Notes under the pieces: generated by a model
Told to the model about the DNA's origin: nothing
Databases searched by the model: none
Seen by the model: only the letters and a program-made list of their open reading frames with translations
Assembly: GCA_964247055.1 (NCBI GenBank)
Contig: OZ176054.1
Coordinates: forward strand, 1,178,001 to 1,242,000
DNA: 64,000 nt
From: Paragordius varius
Lineage: Eukaryota > Nematomorpha
Direction of reading: 5' to 3'
Translations under genes and position numbers: made by a program
Part shown: positions 1 through 12,045 of the stretch, piece after piece
How positions within the stretch are numbered: the first letter of the stretch is position 1
Layout of the letters: each line of letters opens with the position of its first letter

Positions 1-3000
1 GCTTGACGCATCTGCAGTTACTAATACCCAAAAAAGTATATTAAAAAATTTAATATATAGTTCAGGGTAACAAAGAAGCATTTTAAGAGCCGCATGCGGC
101 CCAGGAGTCGTGGTTAGAGTTGTATATATTTTCAATTAATTAAATATATTACTGAGTTTGACTGTACCATTGGAATCAATCATGATATTGGTAGATTTTA
201 TGTCTCTATGTACAATATATTTGGAATGAATATGAGATAAGGCTTCCAAGATCTATGAAAAAAGTGGCAAAAAGTTATAAGACATCCTGTTAATTTTTAG
301 TTTAATTTACTCTTAATTCTTTATTTAATATATCCTACACTTATATATCCATAAGGTTTTACAGGTTTAAATTGATGTATATATTAAAAACCTGTTGTGG
401 CGTAAAAATGATGTTTTAGCCTAACATAGATTAAAACAAACGTATATTACGGGGTTCAGAAATATCTTGATGAGTATATATTATGGACAAATATTTCAGG
501 ATTTTTCTGCTATTTTTAACTTTGAGCTTTACCAATAAAAAAGCTAACGATGTTATTTCTCCATATCAAAATAGCCCAAATTTAGTGGAAGTTACGATCA
601 TCGTTTCAGAAAATTTTTAAAAAATATCATAAACTATATTTAAAGACCGAAACAATATCTATAATATATTAAAATTTAATAGGCCTAAGTCTCACATTTT
701 CGGACTCGGTTAAAATGGATACATGTTTGAAGATTTGGGCAAGATTACAATTTAAATCAAATTATAAATAGTTATGGGTGAAATTAAAATGCATTAACTA
801 AAGGACCAACTGAAATGTTTAAGGACCAATTTGAAGTCCAAACGGTATCCTTCAAAGATTTTCGAAACAAAATTATTAATTTTGAAATTGTGTTCAAAAA
901 AAACATATTGAATATTTAATAGCTAGTTTATACATTGAAAATTATTTTTGAAAAGGGTACACTTTTTATGTAAAATTATTAGAACATCAATATGTATGGG
1001 TTTAAGGTCCAATTATAGATTATCGCTTTGGTTAAAGTTTGAAAGCCAGAAGTGATAACTAAACATTTTTATGAATCCTTTGGCATTTTAAATTGTATGC
1101 GTTGAACTTATTATTTCATATATACGATTCATCTCATATAAATGATAAATCTATCTATACATAAACCCGAAACCAAAAGCGACAATCCTGATACATATTT
1201 TTACAAGATTGTTAGATTTAAGCAGTATATTTTTTGTACTGTATCATACAATCACACCAATATTAAGTGCATGCATCGATAAACTTTATATTTTGAAACA
1301 CTAAAATAATAAATCATCCGAAATACGCTTAATTAAAATGATCGTGTGAAAGATAAATACTCAAAATCAGCATTTTATGTAACAAAATATAAAATTAACC
1401 TGATGACAGATTAAGGCTAGTAAAGGTTCGCAAAGCTTTTGACGAGCCAAATCACACAAAGTAACCCCATCAATGTTCTCCATGACGATCTGTGCATAAT
1501 GAAAAAAGCACTAATAGAGAGAGAAATGACACATATTGTAAATATTAATTCATGCAATTAGATAACTCCTTTACCCATAAACTGTGTCTATAAAAGCTGG
1601 AGCCAAGATATTTGACAATGTTGGGATGTTTAAGGTTCATCAATAAAAATATTTCACTGACCGCTTCGTAATTAAGCTGTTTCTTCTTGAGTTTTATCTT
1701 TTTTAATGCTACGTCATACTCTTTACGATATTTGGCAAGGAACACAGTACCAAAGCCCCTAAAAAGTATAAAATCATTAAGTAAATAAACTACAATTTTA
1801 AAAATATTTTAAAAATAATTAAAAATTACCCTTTTCCAAGTTTTTTGCAAACATTATATTCGGGCGGGAAGTGTTTGATAATCTTTATTGTGCATTAAAA
1901 TAAATGTAAAAATGTTGATAGTAATAATATTTTTCAATAATTGTGTTTATGAAAAGAAAAATTTTAAGAGATACTCACCTCTTTCGGAGGTTCAACTGCA
2001 TCATGATAACTGGATACTAAAATATTGACGGTTTTATAATCAATTGTAAAAAGTATTTATATAAAATTTTATATAATACATGAATCATTTTGCCAACAAG
2101 ATTTCGCCGAACCATACTGAGATGAAACTAAATAAAGGTTAAAAATAGTATACTTTTAAAACATTCAAGATTTATTAAAATTTGATTGTATTGATATATA
2201 GAATAATGCCCAAAAAAATACCACAGTATAATTATAATCTACCTGTTTTTGCAGGCTCGAAATCACCAGCGCCCTCCTCTTGCGGCCCTACAATACTGTG
2301 GTAAACTAAATAAAAAAAATATTTACCTGTAAATAACAACAACTAAATGTTAATTTGAATAAACTTTGTCAGAATCGTATTTATTTAAATTGATTATATT
2401 TGGCATGTTAATCAAAACATTCTTCATACTTAAATAATATATTATTCTGTAATTACCTGATTCATTTCCTGGTTTTTCTTGCTTGGCATCTAAAAAAAGG
2501 TTAACAAATTACCATAAATCAAAAATATTTGAATTTATTTGACTATCTTTTATTTAATTGGAACGATATCGTTTTTTATAAATAACCTCACATATCGTAA
2601 CCTAAAATTACTTGGTGAATAACGGAACAAAGCTGGTACTTTAAATCATTTTCTCTGTTTTAAGGTTTTTTTAACACAATATTTTAATCGCTTATGAATT
2701 ATGCAAGCTAACTTTATTAACTTTATACATCCATATGTAATTATCCTTATTATTGTTTAAAAATAGTAATAAAAGTTATTGGGTAGTAAAAAAGATTTAC
2801 CAACTTTGCCGTAACACACGATATTTATTAAAAAATTGTAGGTTTATAATACCTGGAGGGGGACGACGCTTTTGGAACACCTTTCGAAGGGTTCCTAACA
2901 AGCTTTCTCCGGGCACCCCGAGTTTTCCCGCCTCACCATCTAAACAATAATTAATCAGCATTAGGATAAATTAAACTTGCACTCTTAAAGGCAAGCAAGA

Positions 3001-3212
3001 AATATTTAAAGAATCTTACCCGGCGGTTCCCTTCTCCTCTTCTGGAAGAACCCCCACCGGTTCTTCCACCGGGGACAACAGGCTCGATTCCTCCTAGAAT
3101 CGGCTGTTGTCCCCTCCTCACCAGCGTTGGCAATCACTTCCACTTCTTCTGCCTCTCCTCCCACACAAGAACTCCCACAAAAACACAGCGTTAAAAATGT
3201 TTTAAAGTTCAT
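1..3212 (-). CDS. PAK/STE20-like serine/threonine protein kinase, partial (3' end outside window)
   Basis: Ten exons were traced on the minus strand: 3212-3020, 2939-2853, 2489-2457, 2305-2243, 2127-2098, 2016-1979, 1882-1830, 1758-1575, 1489-1400 and 252-153. All junctions are GT-AG and in phase. The first about 145 residues are Lys/Arg/Glu/Pro-rich with no domain I recognise; I see no CRIB motif. The kinase domain then begins with a glycine loop (LGKGGFGTVF), the ATP-binding lysine in VALKKIKL, a hinge reading [10 protein letters not shown], and the catalytic loop HRDIKSTN. The hinge and the HRDIKS(D/T)N loop resemble PAK-family STE20 kinases, which phosphorylate Ser/Thr downstream of small GTPases. 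The DFG motif and the C-lobe lie beyond position 1. The start ATG at 3212 opens the only long exon-1 frame. A kinase is near certain; the PAK subfamily is inferred from the hinge and catalytic loop only. The intron between the last two exons is 1.15 kb. Confidence 0.85.
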
Positions 3213-5776
3213 AATATTAAAACACTTTTATGATTCAACAATCAAATCAAACTTAATATAAACCCTTCATCGCTATGTAACGATGATGTCATTTAGAATA
3301 ACACTATAATACATTATCAATATAAACCCTAATAAAATAAAACTACTCCTAAGCGCTGCCGTAAAATGCAGAGTATTTTAAGAACCCTGTTTAAAATATT
3401 GTACATACATTAATATAAAAAATTTAGTTAGATCAGACAAAAGAAATCCGAAGGTTATAAGCCATAAAATAAAATTTTCTTTATTCAACTAAACATCGTC
3501 GGCAATTTATAAATACAAACAAATGGAAATTCCAAAAAAATTATAATTACTACCGTCTATACATGGTAAATCACTCCTTATGGCTGTAATAATAATTTTA
3601 CAAAAGGCCCTTTTAAGATTTGGTCGTTTATTAATAATTATGGCAAGAGTCAATAAAAAATCGTATTAGACATAATTAATTAATAGTACCCTCCGTAATT
3701 TAATAGGATGGCATAATTTATAATGAAAATTAATCCTTTTTACCAAAATAGATTTATTATAGGTTGAATTTATGAATAATAATTTTTTAATTTTGTTATA
3801 AATAATTTTGTGTTAAAAAGATAGTTTTCCTGGTTGGATATTCACCTTTAAATGACGTACTTTAAGCGTTAAATTTATTGAAAATATCCTCAAGTTATTC
3901 CGTATTTTAGATATTATAAAAACCTTCCAAAACGACTTTGTAAAAATTTAAATTATTGCACATACCATGGGTGTATTTTGGTTATTTATTGACACTAAGT
4001 TTAAATATATAATAAATATATTCTAAATAAATGATAAATAAATGAAGCCCCCATATTTCATATATTTAAAGCCAATTAATCAGCTGGTTGGATCATTCAA
4101 ATTTTGTTTTTTATCTTAGTGTATAGGATTTCTCAATTTATTTTATTCTCTTTAACAAAATTTTATATTAGAAAACGAAAAATTCAACCAAAATTTTACT
4201 TAAACATTATGCATTAACCAACTTAATCGAGATTTGATAAACTCCTATTTAGCGCTTAAAAATTTTCATCATTTATTTATTAGCTGGCCTTGTCAAGCTA
4301 GTCTGAAAGATAATTAAGATTTTGTTATAACATAAGCTTTAAACTATTATTAAACTTCTTTACTATATAAATAGTGAATTTAATATACATACAATTAAAC
4401 AATGTACAATGTGGATTGGGAATGTGCATAGGTCTAATCAAAATCAAAGTAAAATTTTGTTATTCCTTAATATATGCGCCAAGAATTTCGCCGTGTATTA
4501 AATAGCCATTTAGTTTCCCCCAGCTTCTGTAAAAATAGGCATTTAAAAAATTTATTTTATTAGGTGTATACAAGTTTGTAAATATCAATAATATAATAGT
4601 GTTATAGATTTAAATTTCAATTTACTAGAAGCTTATCAGGAAAAGTTAGAATCATTTAACCTATGTAAAAATAATCGTTAGTCTGTTTATACAAATATAT
4701 TATGACTTTAAGGTACATATTTTCATATTTGAACCAGCTCAGAAAATCGCGTGCTTCCCAACAATATATACAAGATATGTTATATTTAGCAAATATTTGA
4801 TATCGAGTTAGATATTACCTATAATTAGGATAATATTTTGTATTACTGTATATAATAAAAACATAGTTTTACACAACTTTGTAAAATCCATAGAAGTGTG
4901 GAAAACACTAAAAGACCTTTTATTTTTGGAAAAATTTTATAAGCCAGATATTAATATAAATCAAATTGTCTATTAAAATGACTAGAAAATATATTTGTAT
5001 ATTTGATGACTATCATAATTTAACAGCTTATAGAAAATTTTAAATTCCAAATATAACTCCCTTATTGACATTAATCTCTATTAAGATTTAGTTTATAACT
5101 CAAAAACTCTTAATTTCTTATATAACGGGTGATTTGTCTGCACCATTTCGCTATGTTAAAAACTTTATTTATTGCAATATAGATAAAATATATTTTACAT
5201 GTATCATATTAATAATTTTTGCAATTGTATATTTTGGGAAAGCCGTGTTGTATTAGTTTTAAATGGCGGAAGATTTTTTGATATTTTACCTTAAAATATA
5301 TGGAATTATGAATGCAGTGTGTATTAATGAACATAATCTATACAGTTAACAATAAAGACATCAAAGTTCTGATTCAATAAAGTCAATCCTTAAGTGAGAA
5401 TATTTTACAACAATAAATTGTTTTGTGGGCGACTGAGTGATATGTATTTTTAAATGCAGTGTGTATTGGATGTAAAATAAATAGTAATTTTTACATATTC
5501 ATCAATAATTAAGTGGAATTATTTGGTATCATGTATATAATAATTTTTGAATAATTTTTTTTGTTAACATTATATTATAAAAAAGTGATTAAGAAACCGG
5601 ATATTTATCAAACAAACATTGGATTATCTGAAAAGTTTATAAATAATCCATCAATATATTAGGTGAGATTGTGTAGGACAGAAATACCTTAAGATATATT
5701 TACCGCAAAATAATTGTATTTCTTGTTTTATCACATTTTAGGCAAGATGAGAATGTTCATTTTTAGAGGAGGGGGG
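3213..5776. other. intergenic, no gene seen
   Basis: This AT-rich spacer lies between the start of the kinase gene and the ARF-like fragment. I read both strands and found no exon with recognisable protein similarity, no tRNA and no clear terminal inverted repeats. Confidence 0.5.
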
Positions 5777-5917
5777 TTATAACCGTTGATTAGAAATAAG
5801 CCAAGTCAGGCCCTCAAAAAGACCATCTCCAGCTGTCGCACATGCAGGTTGAATGTACCAAGCTTTGTCTCGAATGCGATTAAGACCGAGTTTTTCTTTG
5901 AGTTCAGCAGGTTTCAT
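5777..5917 (-). pseudogene. ARF6-like small GTPase, C-terminal fragment
   Basis: The minus strand encodes 46 residues and a stop that match the C-terminus of ARF-family GTPases, closest to ARF6: it starts [12 protein letters not shown], continues with [10 protein letters not shown], then the guanine-specificity motif CATAGDG, and ends [16 protein letters not shown] proteins recruit coats and regulate membrane traffic and actin at endosomes and the plasma membrane. Homology stops abruptly at 5917: there is no AG acceptor directly upstream, and I could not find the P-loop, switch or NKQD exons in the next 1.6 kb. It is therefore either the last exon of a gene whose structure I cannot see or, more likely, a truncated (possibly retroposed) copy. 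The reading frame itself is intact. Confidence 0.6.
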
Positions 5918-6397
5918 AGTTATTACATTTATAAAGATATACAAATTAATATTTTAGTTTCAACGTTTAAATGCAGAAGGTACGTTTATTCAGCTGATTC
6001 CAAATATTAATCTATAAAAGAAATTAACTTTAAATGAAAGAGTTCCAATCACAAAAAAGTACAAAAGTGTTTTGGGTATGGTTTAATCGTATGGAAAAAA
6101 ATGGCCAGAAGATAAGAATAACGGTTTATTTTAAGATTAAAAAAACCTATTTTTTAATAATAGAAGTATTCGCCGAAATAAGCATGTAGTTATAAAATAA
6201 TATTTTTCAGCTATTCCAATCAAAAACTATAATGAAATACTTTCAAGATCAAATAAATCCGTAATGTTTGGTAAAACCCTAAATTTTCTGTCCGCTTTGC
6301 TGATAAAACTATTTTATAAACATTTGGGATTCCCCTTTATATATCTTGGCATTAAATTTTATAACGCATATATCAGTAATAAACTGTTTGAGTTGTG

Positions 6398-6550
6398 CAA
6401 AAGAGACCTGGTAAAACCTGGCAACCGACTATTCAAGAAGACCTTTACTTTCTCAATATAACAATCGAACAAGCAGTAGACAGAAAGGAATGGAAAGCTA
6501 TATCACTCTTTCTTCCTTTGGAGGAGAAAATAGCGTATAAAGGGTATTAA
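6398..6550 (+). mobile_element. LINE ORF2 C-terminal remnant
   Basis: A 50-codon frame reads QKRPGKTWQPTIQEDLYF, then NITIEQAVDRKEWKAI, and ends at a stop. The pattern of Pro-Gly-x-x-Trp, an acidic helix, then 'A-x-DRxxWR/K' is the usual tail of non-LTR retrotransposon ORF2 proteins in invertebrates. Nothing upstream in frame continues the reverse transcriptase, so this is a 5'-truncated, decayed insertion. The short length limits confidence. Confidence 0.4.
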
Positions 6551-7435
6551 AAAGTTTGACTGTATTTCTTAAAGTTGTAAGAAAACGCGAATGTGTAGCT
6601 TTATGATAAAATGTTCCACAAAATTAAAAGTAAAATTAACCATACTTTTATGATTTAATTTTTATTTGATCACTACCGTATGGGTTGTTATATATGTGTT
6701 TGTGAGGTGTTTAATTATATAGCCCCTATTTTTATGGACATAAAATATAAAAAGCAACATGCCCTTCATGCAAAAATAATTATGGTTAATGTAATTAATA
6801 AACCCGATAATTAGCAAGTTCTTAACGTTGTATTTGTTTAAATTAAGTTTTGGAGTTGTATCATTTTTGGCTCCATATAGATTACAAATATACTCTTTGA
6901 TCTAAACAGGAGATCATTGTAGAATTATGTTTTTACCAATATAAAAAACCAGCTCCTTATTTACATATAAAGCGCTTGGATACAACCTCAAATTTAAATC
7001 GTCTAACAAAAATCATATGGTAACGTAATTCGATTATTGGGGTTTCTAAATATCCCAGGCAATATTCAATTTGATATTTTTTAAAAACTACTAAAAGAAA
7101 CTGTTTCATTTTAAATTTATGCTTCTATCCTTACAAAAATTATATAAATAACCTACCTGAAATATCTCAATAAAATTTGGTTTTGAAAAAAGTTCCAATC
7201 AAACTACTTAGGAGCCCTTTTTATTTTATGCAAATTATCCTGTTTATTTAATTTTTAAGTTAAAATTGAAGCTTATTTTTATTTAAATCACATATTACAT
7301 TGATAGAAACAGAAAAAGTGGTTTATTTTATATTATTTTTATATTTGGCCAATATACATATGTTAGGTTCACTAAATTTTTACCTTTGGGTAATACCTAA
7401 AATAACTATCAAGTTTTTATATTTTGGTTGAGTAT

Positions 7436-7592
7436 TGTTATATAAGTGCAAACTTTTGGCATGGTTTCAATTGCTTACATATTTTTTGAAGTGTCATTTT
7501 AAACAGGCCTAGGGTATCCAACTACCCCAATTTGAATCGAAGTAAAATAAAGTTGTATCCAAGTGTTAGAAAAACCCATTTTGGATATATTA
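7436..7592 (+). repeat. dispersed repeat, copy next to transposon 1
   Basis: About 150 bp that recur in diverged form at 43470-43615. Shared blocks include GTTATATAAGTG, a run ending TTTTAAACAGGCCT-GG, and TATCCAAG. This copy abuts the left end of the CACTGTG element at 7593; the other lies about 50 bp beyond the right end of the third element of that family. Identity unknown. Confidence 0.4.
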
Positions 7593-8490
7593 CACTGTGC
7601 AACAAAATATGGGGTCAATTTTCTGGACTTAATTTTCTAAATATTTTCTGATTCCTTATAGTATTGTGATCAGATTTGCGTGAAAAAATTTTTTACTTTC
7701 CTAGCTCGTGTTCGAGATATGGGACTTTTTTCATATTTGGACATATCCAAAATTTTCTTGTTTGTAAATATTTTTCGCTATGTAAACGAATAATATGTGG
7801 CTTACATAAGTATTTTTACAAGAAATTACCAATTTATCTTCAAAATAAAAAAAAATTTACTTAAAATATCCAATACTTTTTGTTTTAGGGGGCATAAACC
7901 CTCAAAAATTGGCTAACTTAACATTTTTTCACACAAAATATTTTTTTTCAAATTATTAAATCAAAACAAACTTTATTATATGTTCTTGGATGTTAATAAT
8001 GTTTGTTTAAATATAAATATCACTTTGTAATAGCTTTGTGGACTTTTATTTTTAAAAATAAATTTAATTTTTACAGCTTTTTTGTTGCTTTTTTTATGTA
8101 AAAAATAATTTAATTTAGTCAGCTGTAAATACTAATTTCATATTTTCATCTAAAATTTTTAAATTTTGACCATATATGGTGGCATAAATGTTGATTCGTT
8201 AGCTTCATTTTTAAATATAAAATAATATAAAATGGACAATGATTCTTATATAAAGTGATTGAATTCTGAATCGGAAAAATCGTCTGCCTTTTGGATAAGA
8301 GAAGAAAACACCTTGATACCATCAAATACATTATATATATATACTTTAGGGATATGGATGATTCCCTCTTTGTCAAGAGTACAATCTAAAGAAGCTTATT
8401 ACCCTGATGAAGTTTTACGACACTCGGAAATGAATTCTTTTTTAAAAAAGTTTAATCACCCATAAAATTTCAGTTGTTTAGGGAACAGTA
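7593..8490 (+). repeat. left terminal inverted repeat of element 1
   Basis: Reverse-complement match to 10791-11684. The inner end is marked by AGTTGTTTAGGGAACAGTA on this side and its complement at 10791-10811. The arm includes the first exon of the element's gene, so the coding sequence overlaps the repeat. Confidence 0.85.
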
Positions 8491-10124
8491 TATGGATTTA
8501 TTTGATATGATGGATGATACTGATTTGGAGTTTTATCAGCAAGATATAAATGATACTAATAAATTAAGTGGCACTGAGGTGATATCCCTAATCAAAAAGT
8601 TGCATCTCTCAAAACGGTATTTTTAGAAAAAATAATAGATTTGCGCATTTTATAATTTATTTTAATTTACAGTCATGTATATGTAGAATTGACAGAAATT
8701 CGTTTTTAAATGATTATAATTTGTTTTTAATTGTTTTAATGTTTGATATGTCAACTTTCAACATGCGCATTTTTAAGCATTAAAATAATAATAGCCTATT
8801 TATTGTAAACAATTAAAAACAAAGTAAAATCAATTAAAAACGTATATCTGACAATTCTAGACATACATGACTGTACTTAAGCTGAAATGCTTTAAATATA
8901 TAAGTTAAATTTTGTATTTATCTTTGAATAAGCTAAGCATTTTTTTAATATATTATTATATTAGGTCGTCCGAACTTATGGTGAGGACTCTTAATCGAAA
9001 GAATTTAACTGACATCAATATAACCAGTTTTTGGAATAGAGGAATAAATTTCCGAAAATATTTTTCCGAAAACAGTTATTTATCATGGTGTCATGATATA
9101 ATTGGCTTAATGCAGGAAATGAATTATCCATATGATTCATCACAATGGGTATTATTTCTAGACGCTTCTCAGGTATATAATATTTTACATCTTTAGGAAA
9201 GTTTGAAGGCATTTTTATTGGACCGTGCCGGAGAGCACAGGCCAATATTAATAGCATTCAGCCGAGTTTATAGGGAAACCTATGATAATTTTGAAAATAT
9301 TTTGCAACTCCTCCGATACAACTTCCATTATTGGCATGTAACAGGGGATTATAAAGTTTCTAAAATTCTAATATTTTTATAGGTCATGGGACTGCTTTAC
9401 GGAATACAGAAAGGATTTCCTAAATTCTTTTGTCCTTTGTGTGAGTGGGACTCGCGGGACACCGATAACCATTACACAAAAAAAAATTGGCCCGTCCGAA
9501 CTTATGAAGTTGGGCCCAAGAATCAGACTAATTCTCCATTAATATCAGCTAACAAATTTGTTTTGCCGCCATTGCACACACTGCTTGGATTGGCCAAAAC
9601 ATTTTTGTGCAGTCTCGATAAAAATGGCGAAGCTTGGGCCCATTACTTCAGGAAGTTCAGGATGACGCCTGCCAAAATTAACGCCGCAGTTTTGATAGGG
9701 CCGCAGGTATTATACATTTAATTTTAGGTTACGAATCTTTTCAATGATGTTGCATTTGAATCTAAAATGCAACCCACAGAAAAAGCGGCATGGGTTGCAT
9801 TGCGAACTTTTTCTCAAAATTTTTTGGGAAATACAAAAAATAAGAACCATCTGGAATTAGGCAATCGTTTAATCGATTCTTTCAATAGGATGGGTATGTA
9901 TGTTATAATACATTTGTTTTTTAAACAAATGTATTAATTTTTATCCTATAGGATGCCGCATGAGTCTAAAGCTCCATATGGTGGATTCCCATCTACGTTT
10001 TTTTCCAAAAGACTCAATTAGTGACCAAAGAGGAGAAAAGGGTCACCAGCTTTTGAAACCCTTCGAAAAAACCTATCGAAACAATATAAATTTAATTTGC
10101 GATTATATATATATATATATATGA
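8259..10124 (+). CDS. transposon-encoded protein of an uncharacterised animal family (putative transposase)
   Basis: Seven exons: 8259-8449, 8482-8616, 8965-9172, 9197-9355, 9383-9706, 9728-9893, 9952-10124. They join in phase (1356 nt, 451 residues). Introns are 32, 348, 24, 27, 21 and 58 nt. Key motifs in order are WCHDIIGLM, SSQWVLFLDAS, the zinc-knuckle-like FFCPLCEWDSR, LPPLHTLLGLAKTF, ALIGPQ-like VLIGPQ, NFLGNTKNKNH, MGCRMSLKLHMVDSH and ISDQRGEKGHQ. I recognise these from a multicopy family common in arthropod genomes, usually annotated 'uncharacterized protein', where the last two motifs read HFLxSHLDFFPxN and SDEHGERFHQ. No biochemical function is known to me; transposase is inferred from its place inside long TIRs. 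The true start codon is uncertain: the first exon opens in the TIR with no obvious ATG at 8259. Confidence 0.75.
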
Positions 10125-10443
10125 ATAAATAAATTATTATTTTATTTTTTCTACACCTAATTTACTTTATTATTCTAGATTAGATTATCCGTGTCTTAAA
10201 ATCTTTTGACCAAAATATATTCTAAATATTCACTCTAATAACTGATTATAATTAGGATTTGCATATAGTTCAATATAATATGATGAAATTATTTATTAAT
10301 GATATATATTATTAGGCATATTCTTCAATTTTCTCTGCACAGTCGTCCATATTGAAAGCTAATCTATTAGCTGATGTGATATACAAATTGTGCGATTGGG
10401 TACTTTGTCATGATAATATAACTACCTATCAATAAAATACTTT

Positions 10444-10566
10444 TATGTGGCAGACGCCAAAATCGAATTGGTAAATAATTTTAAATACTTGGGCGATGTC
10501 ATACATTGTCTAGGTGGAATAAACAAATCAGTTAAATATAGATCCCAACAGGTTGGGGTAAAATAT
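10444..10566 (+). mobile_element. LINE reverse-transcriptase scrap inside element 1
   Basis: One frame reads VADAKIELVNNFKYLGDVI followed by a Gly-Gly turn and SVKYR. 'V-x-x-F-x-YLGD-x-I-x-x-x-GG' is the conserved segment just after the catalytic palm in many invertebrate non-LTR reverse transcriptases. It sits between the transposase gene and the right TIR, so a retrotransposon probably inserted into the DNA transposon or an ancestor of it. Confidence 0.5.
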
Positions 10567-10790
10567 CATTAACTTAAATTTATGCTTAAACATATATCAG
10601 CAAAAAACAAAGGTTGACTAGAGTGTTGATAAGCGACAATAGTTTAAAATAAATGAAACGTTAACGACAAAAAATAATTTAACTGAAGAGACGATAACCC
10701 AAATAAAATTTTTAAGAATATATGGTTAAAATTATTAAAAATATAATTTAGTATATGAGGGTGCTTTCCTTTGATTTCCCTGTGGCATAC

Positions 10791-11684
10791 GTACTGTTCC
10801 CTAAACAACTGAAATTTTATGGGTGATTAAACTTTTTTAAAAAAGAATTCATTTCCGAGTATCGTAAAACTTCATCAGGGTAATAAGCTTCTTTAGATTG
10901 CACTCTTGACAAAGAGGGAATCATCCATATCCCTAAAGTATATACATATAATGTATTTGATGGTATCAAGGTGTTTTCTTCTCTTATCCAAAAGACAGAC
11001 GATTTTTCCAATTCAGAATTCAATCACAAATTTATATAAGAATCATTGTCCATTTTATATTATTTTAAAATATTTAAAAATGAAGCTAACGAATCAACAT
11101 ATCTGCCACCATATATGGTCAAAATTTAAAAATTTCAGATGAAAAAATGAAATTAGTATTTACAGCTGACTAAATTAAATTATTTTTTACATAAAAAAAG
11201 CAACAAAAAAGCTGTAAAAATTAAATTTATTTTTAAATATGAAAGTCCACAAAGCTATTACAAAGTGATATTTATATTTAAACAAACATTATTAACATCC
11301 AGGAACATATAATAAAGTTTGTTTTGATTTAATAAATTGATAAAAAATATTTGTGTGAAAAAATGTTAAGTTAGCCAATTTTTGAGGGTTTTTGCCCCCT
11401 AAAACAAAAAGTATTGGATATTTTAAGTAAATTTTTTTTTTATTTTGAAGATAAATTGGTAATTTCTTGTAAAAATACTTATGTAAGCCACATATTATTC
11501 GTTTACATAGTGAAAAATATTTACAAACAAGAAAATTTTGGATATGTCCAAATATGGAAAAAGTCCCATATCTCGAAAACGAGCTGGAAAAGTAAAAAAA
11601 TTTTTACGCAAATCTGATCACAATACTATAAGAAATCAGAAAATATTTAGAAAATCGAGTCCAGAAAAAAGTTGTGTCACAGTG
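10791..11684 (-). repeat. right terminal inverted repeat of element 1
   Basis: Inverted copy of 7593-8490. It still carries the frame corresponding to the first exon of the transposase gene (10817-11023, minus). Its end CACAGTG is followed by TTA, matching the TTA before the left end. Confidence 0.85.
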
Positions 11685-12045
11685 TTATCGAAAAGCTTAA
11701 CTAACATCCTAATTATGTATTTTGTTACAAATAATTGGATAATCTCTTATTTTTATGACCATTAATTTTATCCTATGTAAAAATATTCATATGTCATAAA
11801 CTTGATTGCGCTCGCTCGGCGTGGTCGGCTACACATTTTTGAAACCTATAAAAAATAAAAGTAATTGTAACTTTTATTGTTTATAATGGTTTATTTTTTA
11901 ATTTATTAATTCTTACACGAAATTCTTATATTGCGCTTAGACATATGGAGAAAAAATAGTAACATAATATAAATATCATTGTGTGTTTTGCTTTAAAAAA
12001 TTTTTATATTATTAATATTTTTTATTTTAGCGATATTTAAACATC

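Larger units (their letters stand above)
7593..11684 (+). mobile_element. complete DNA transposon with ~0.9-kb terminal inverted repeats (CACTGTG family, element 1)
   Basis: A 4092-bp element starts CACTGTGCAACA and ends in CACAGTG. It is flanked on both sides by TTA, read as a 3-bp target-site duplication. The terminal inverted repeats are very long: 7593-8490 pairs with 10791-11684 at high identity, including matching open frames on each arm. The interior carries one multi-exon gene (8259-10124) and a LINE scrap (10444-10566). TWA-type 3-bp duplications are known from Harbinger-like elements, but the protein shows no PIF/Harbinger transposase features I recognise, so the superfamily is left open. 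It lies 360 bp upstream of PARS2. It looks whole. Confidence 0.8.

Noticed and set aside
8146-8376. Open frame on the minus strand of the left TIR, and its counterpart at 10906-11142
   Set aside because: Shadow of the first exon of the transposase gene, present twice only because the TIR is duplicated.
8402-8430. CTGATGA in the left TIR of element 1 as a ribozyme core
   Set aside because: It is coding sequence (PDEVLRH) and neither stem I nor stem II can form.
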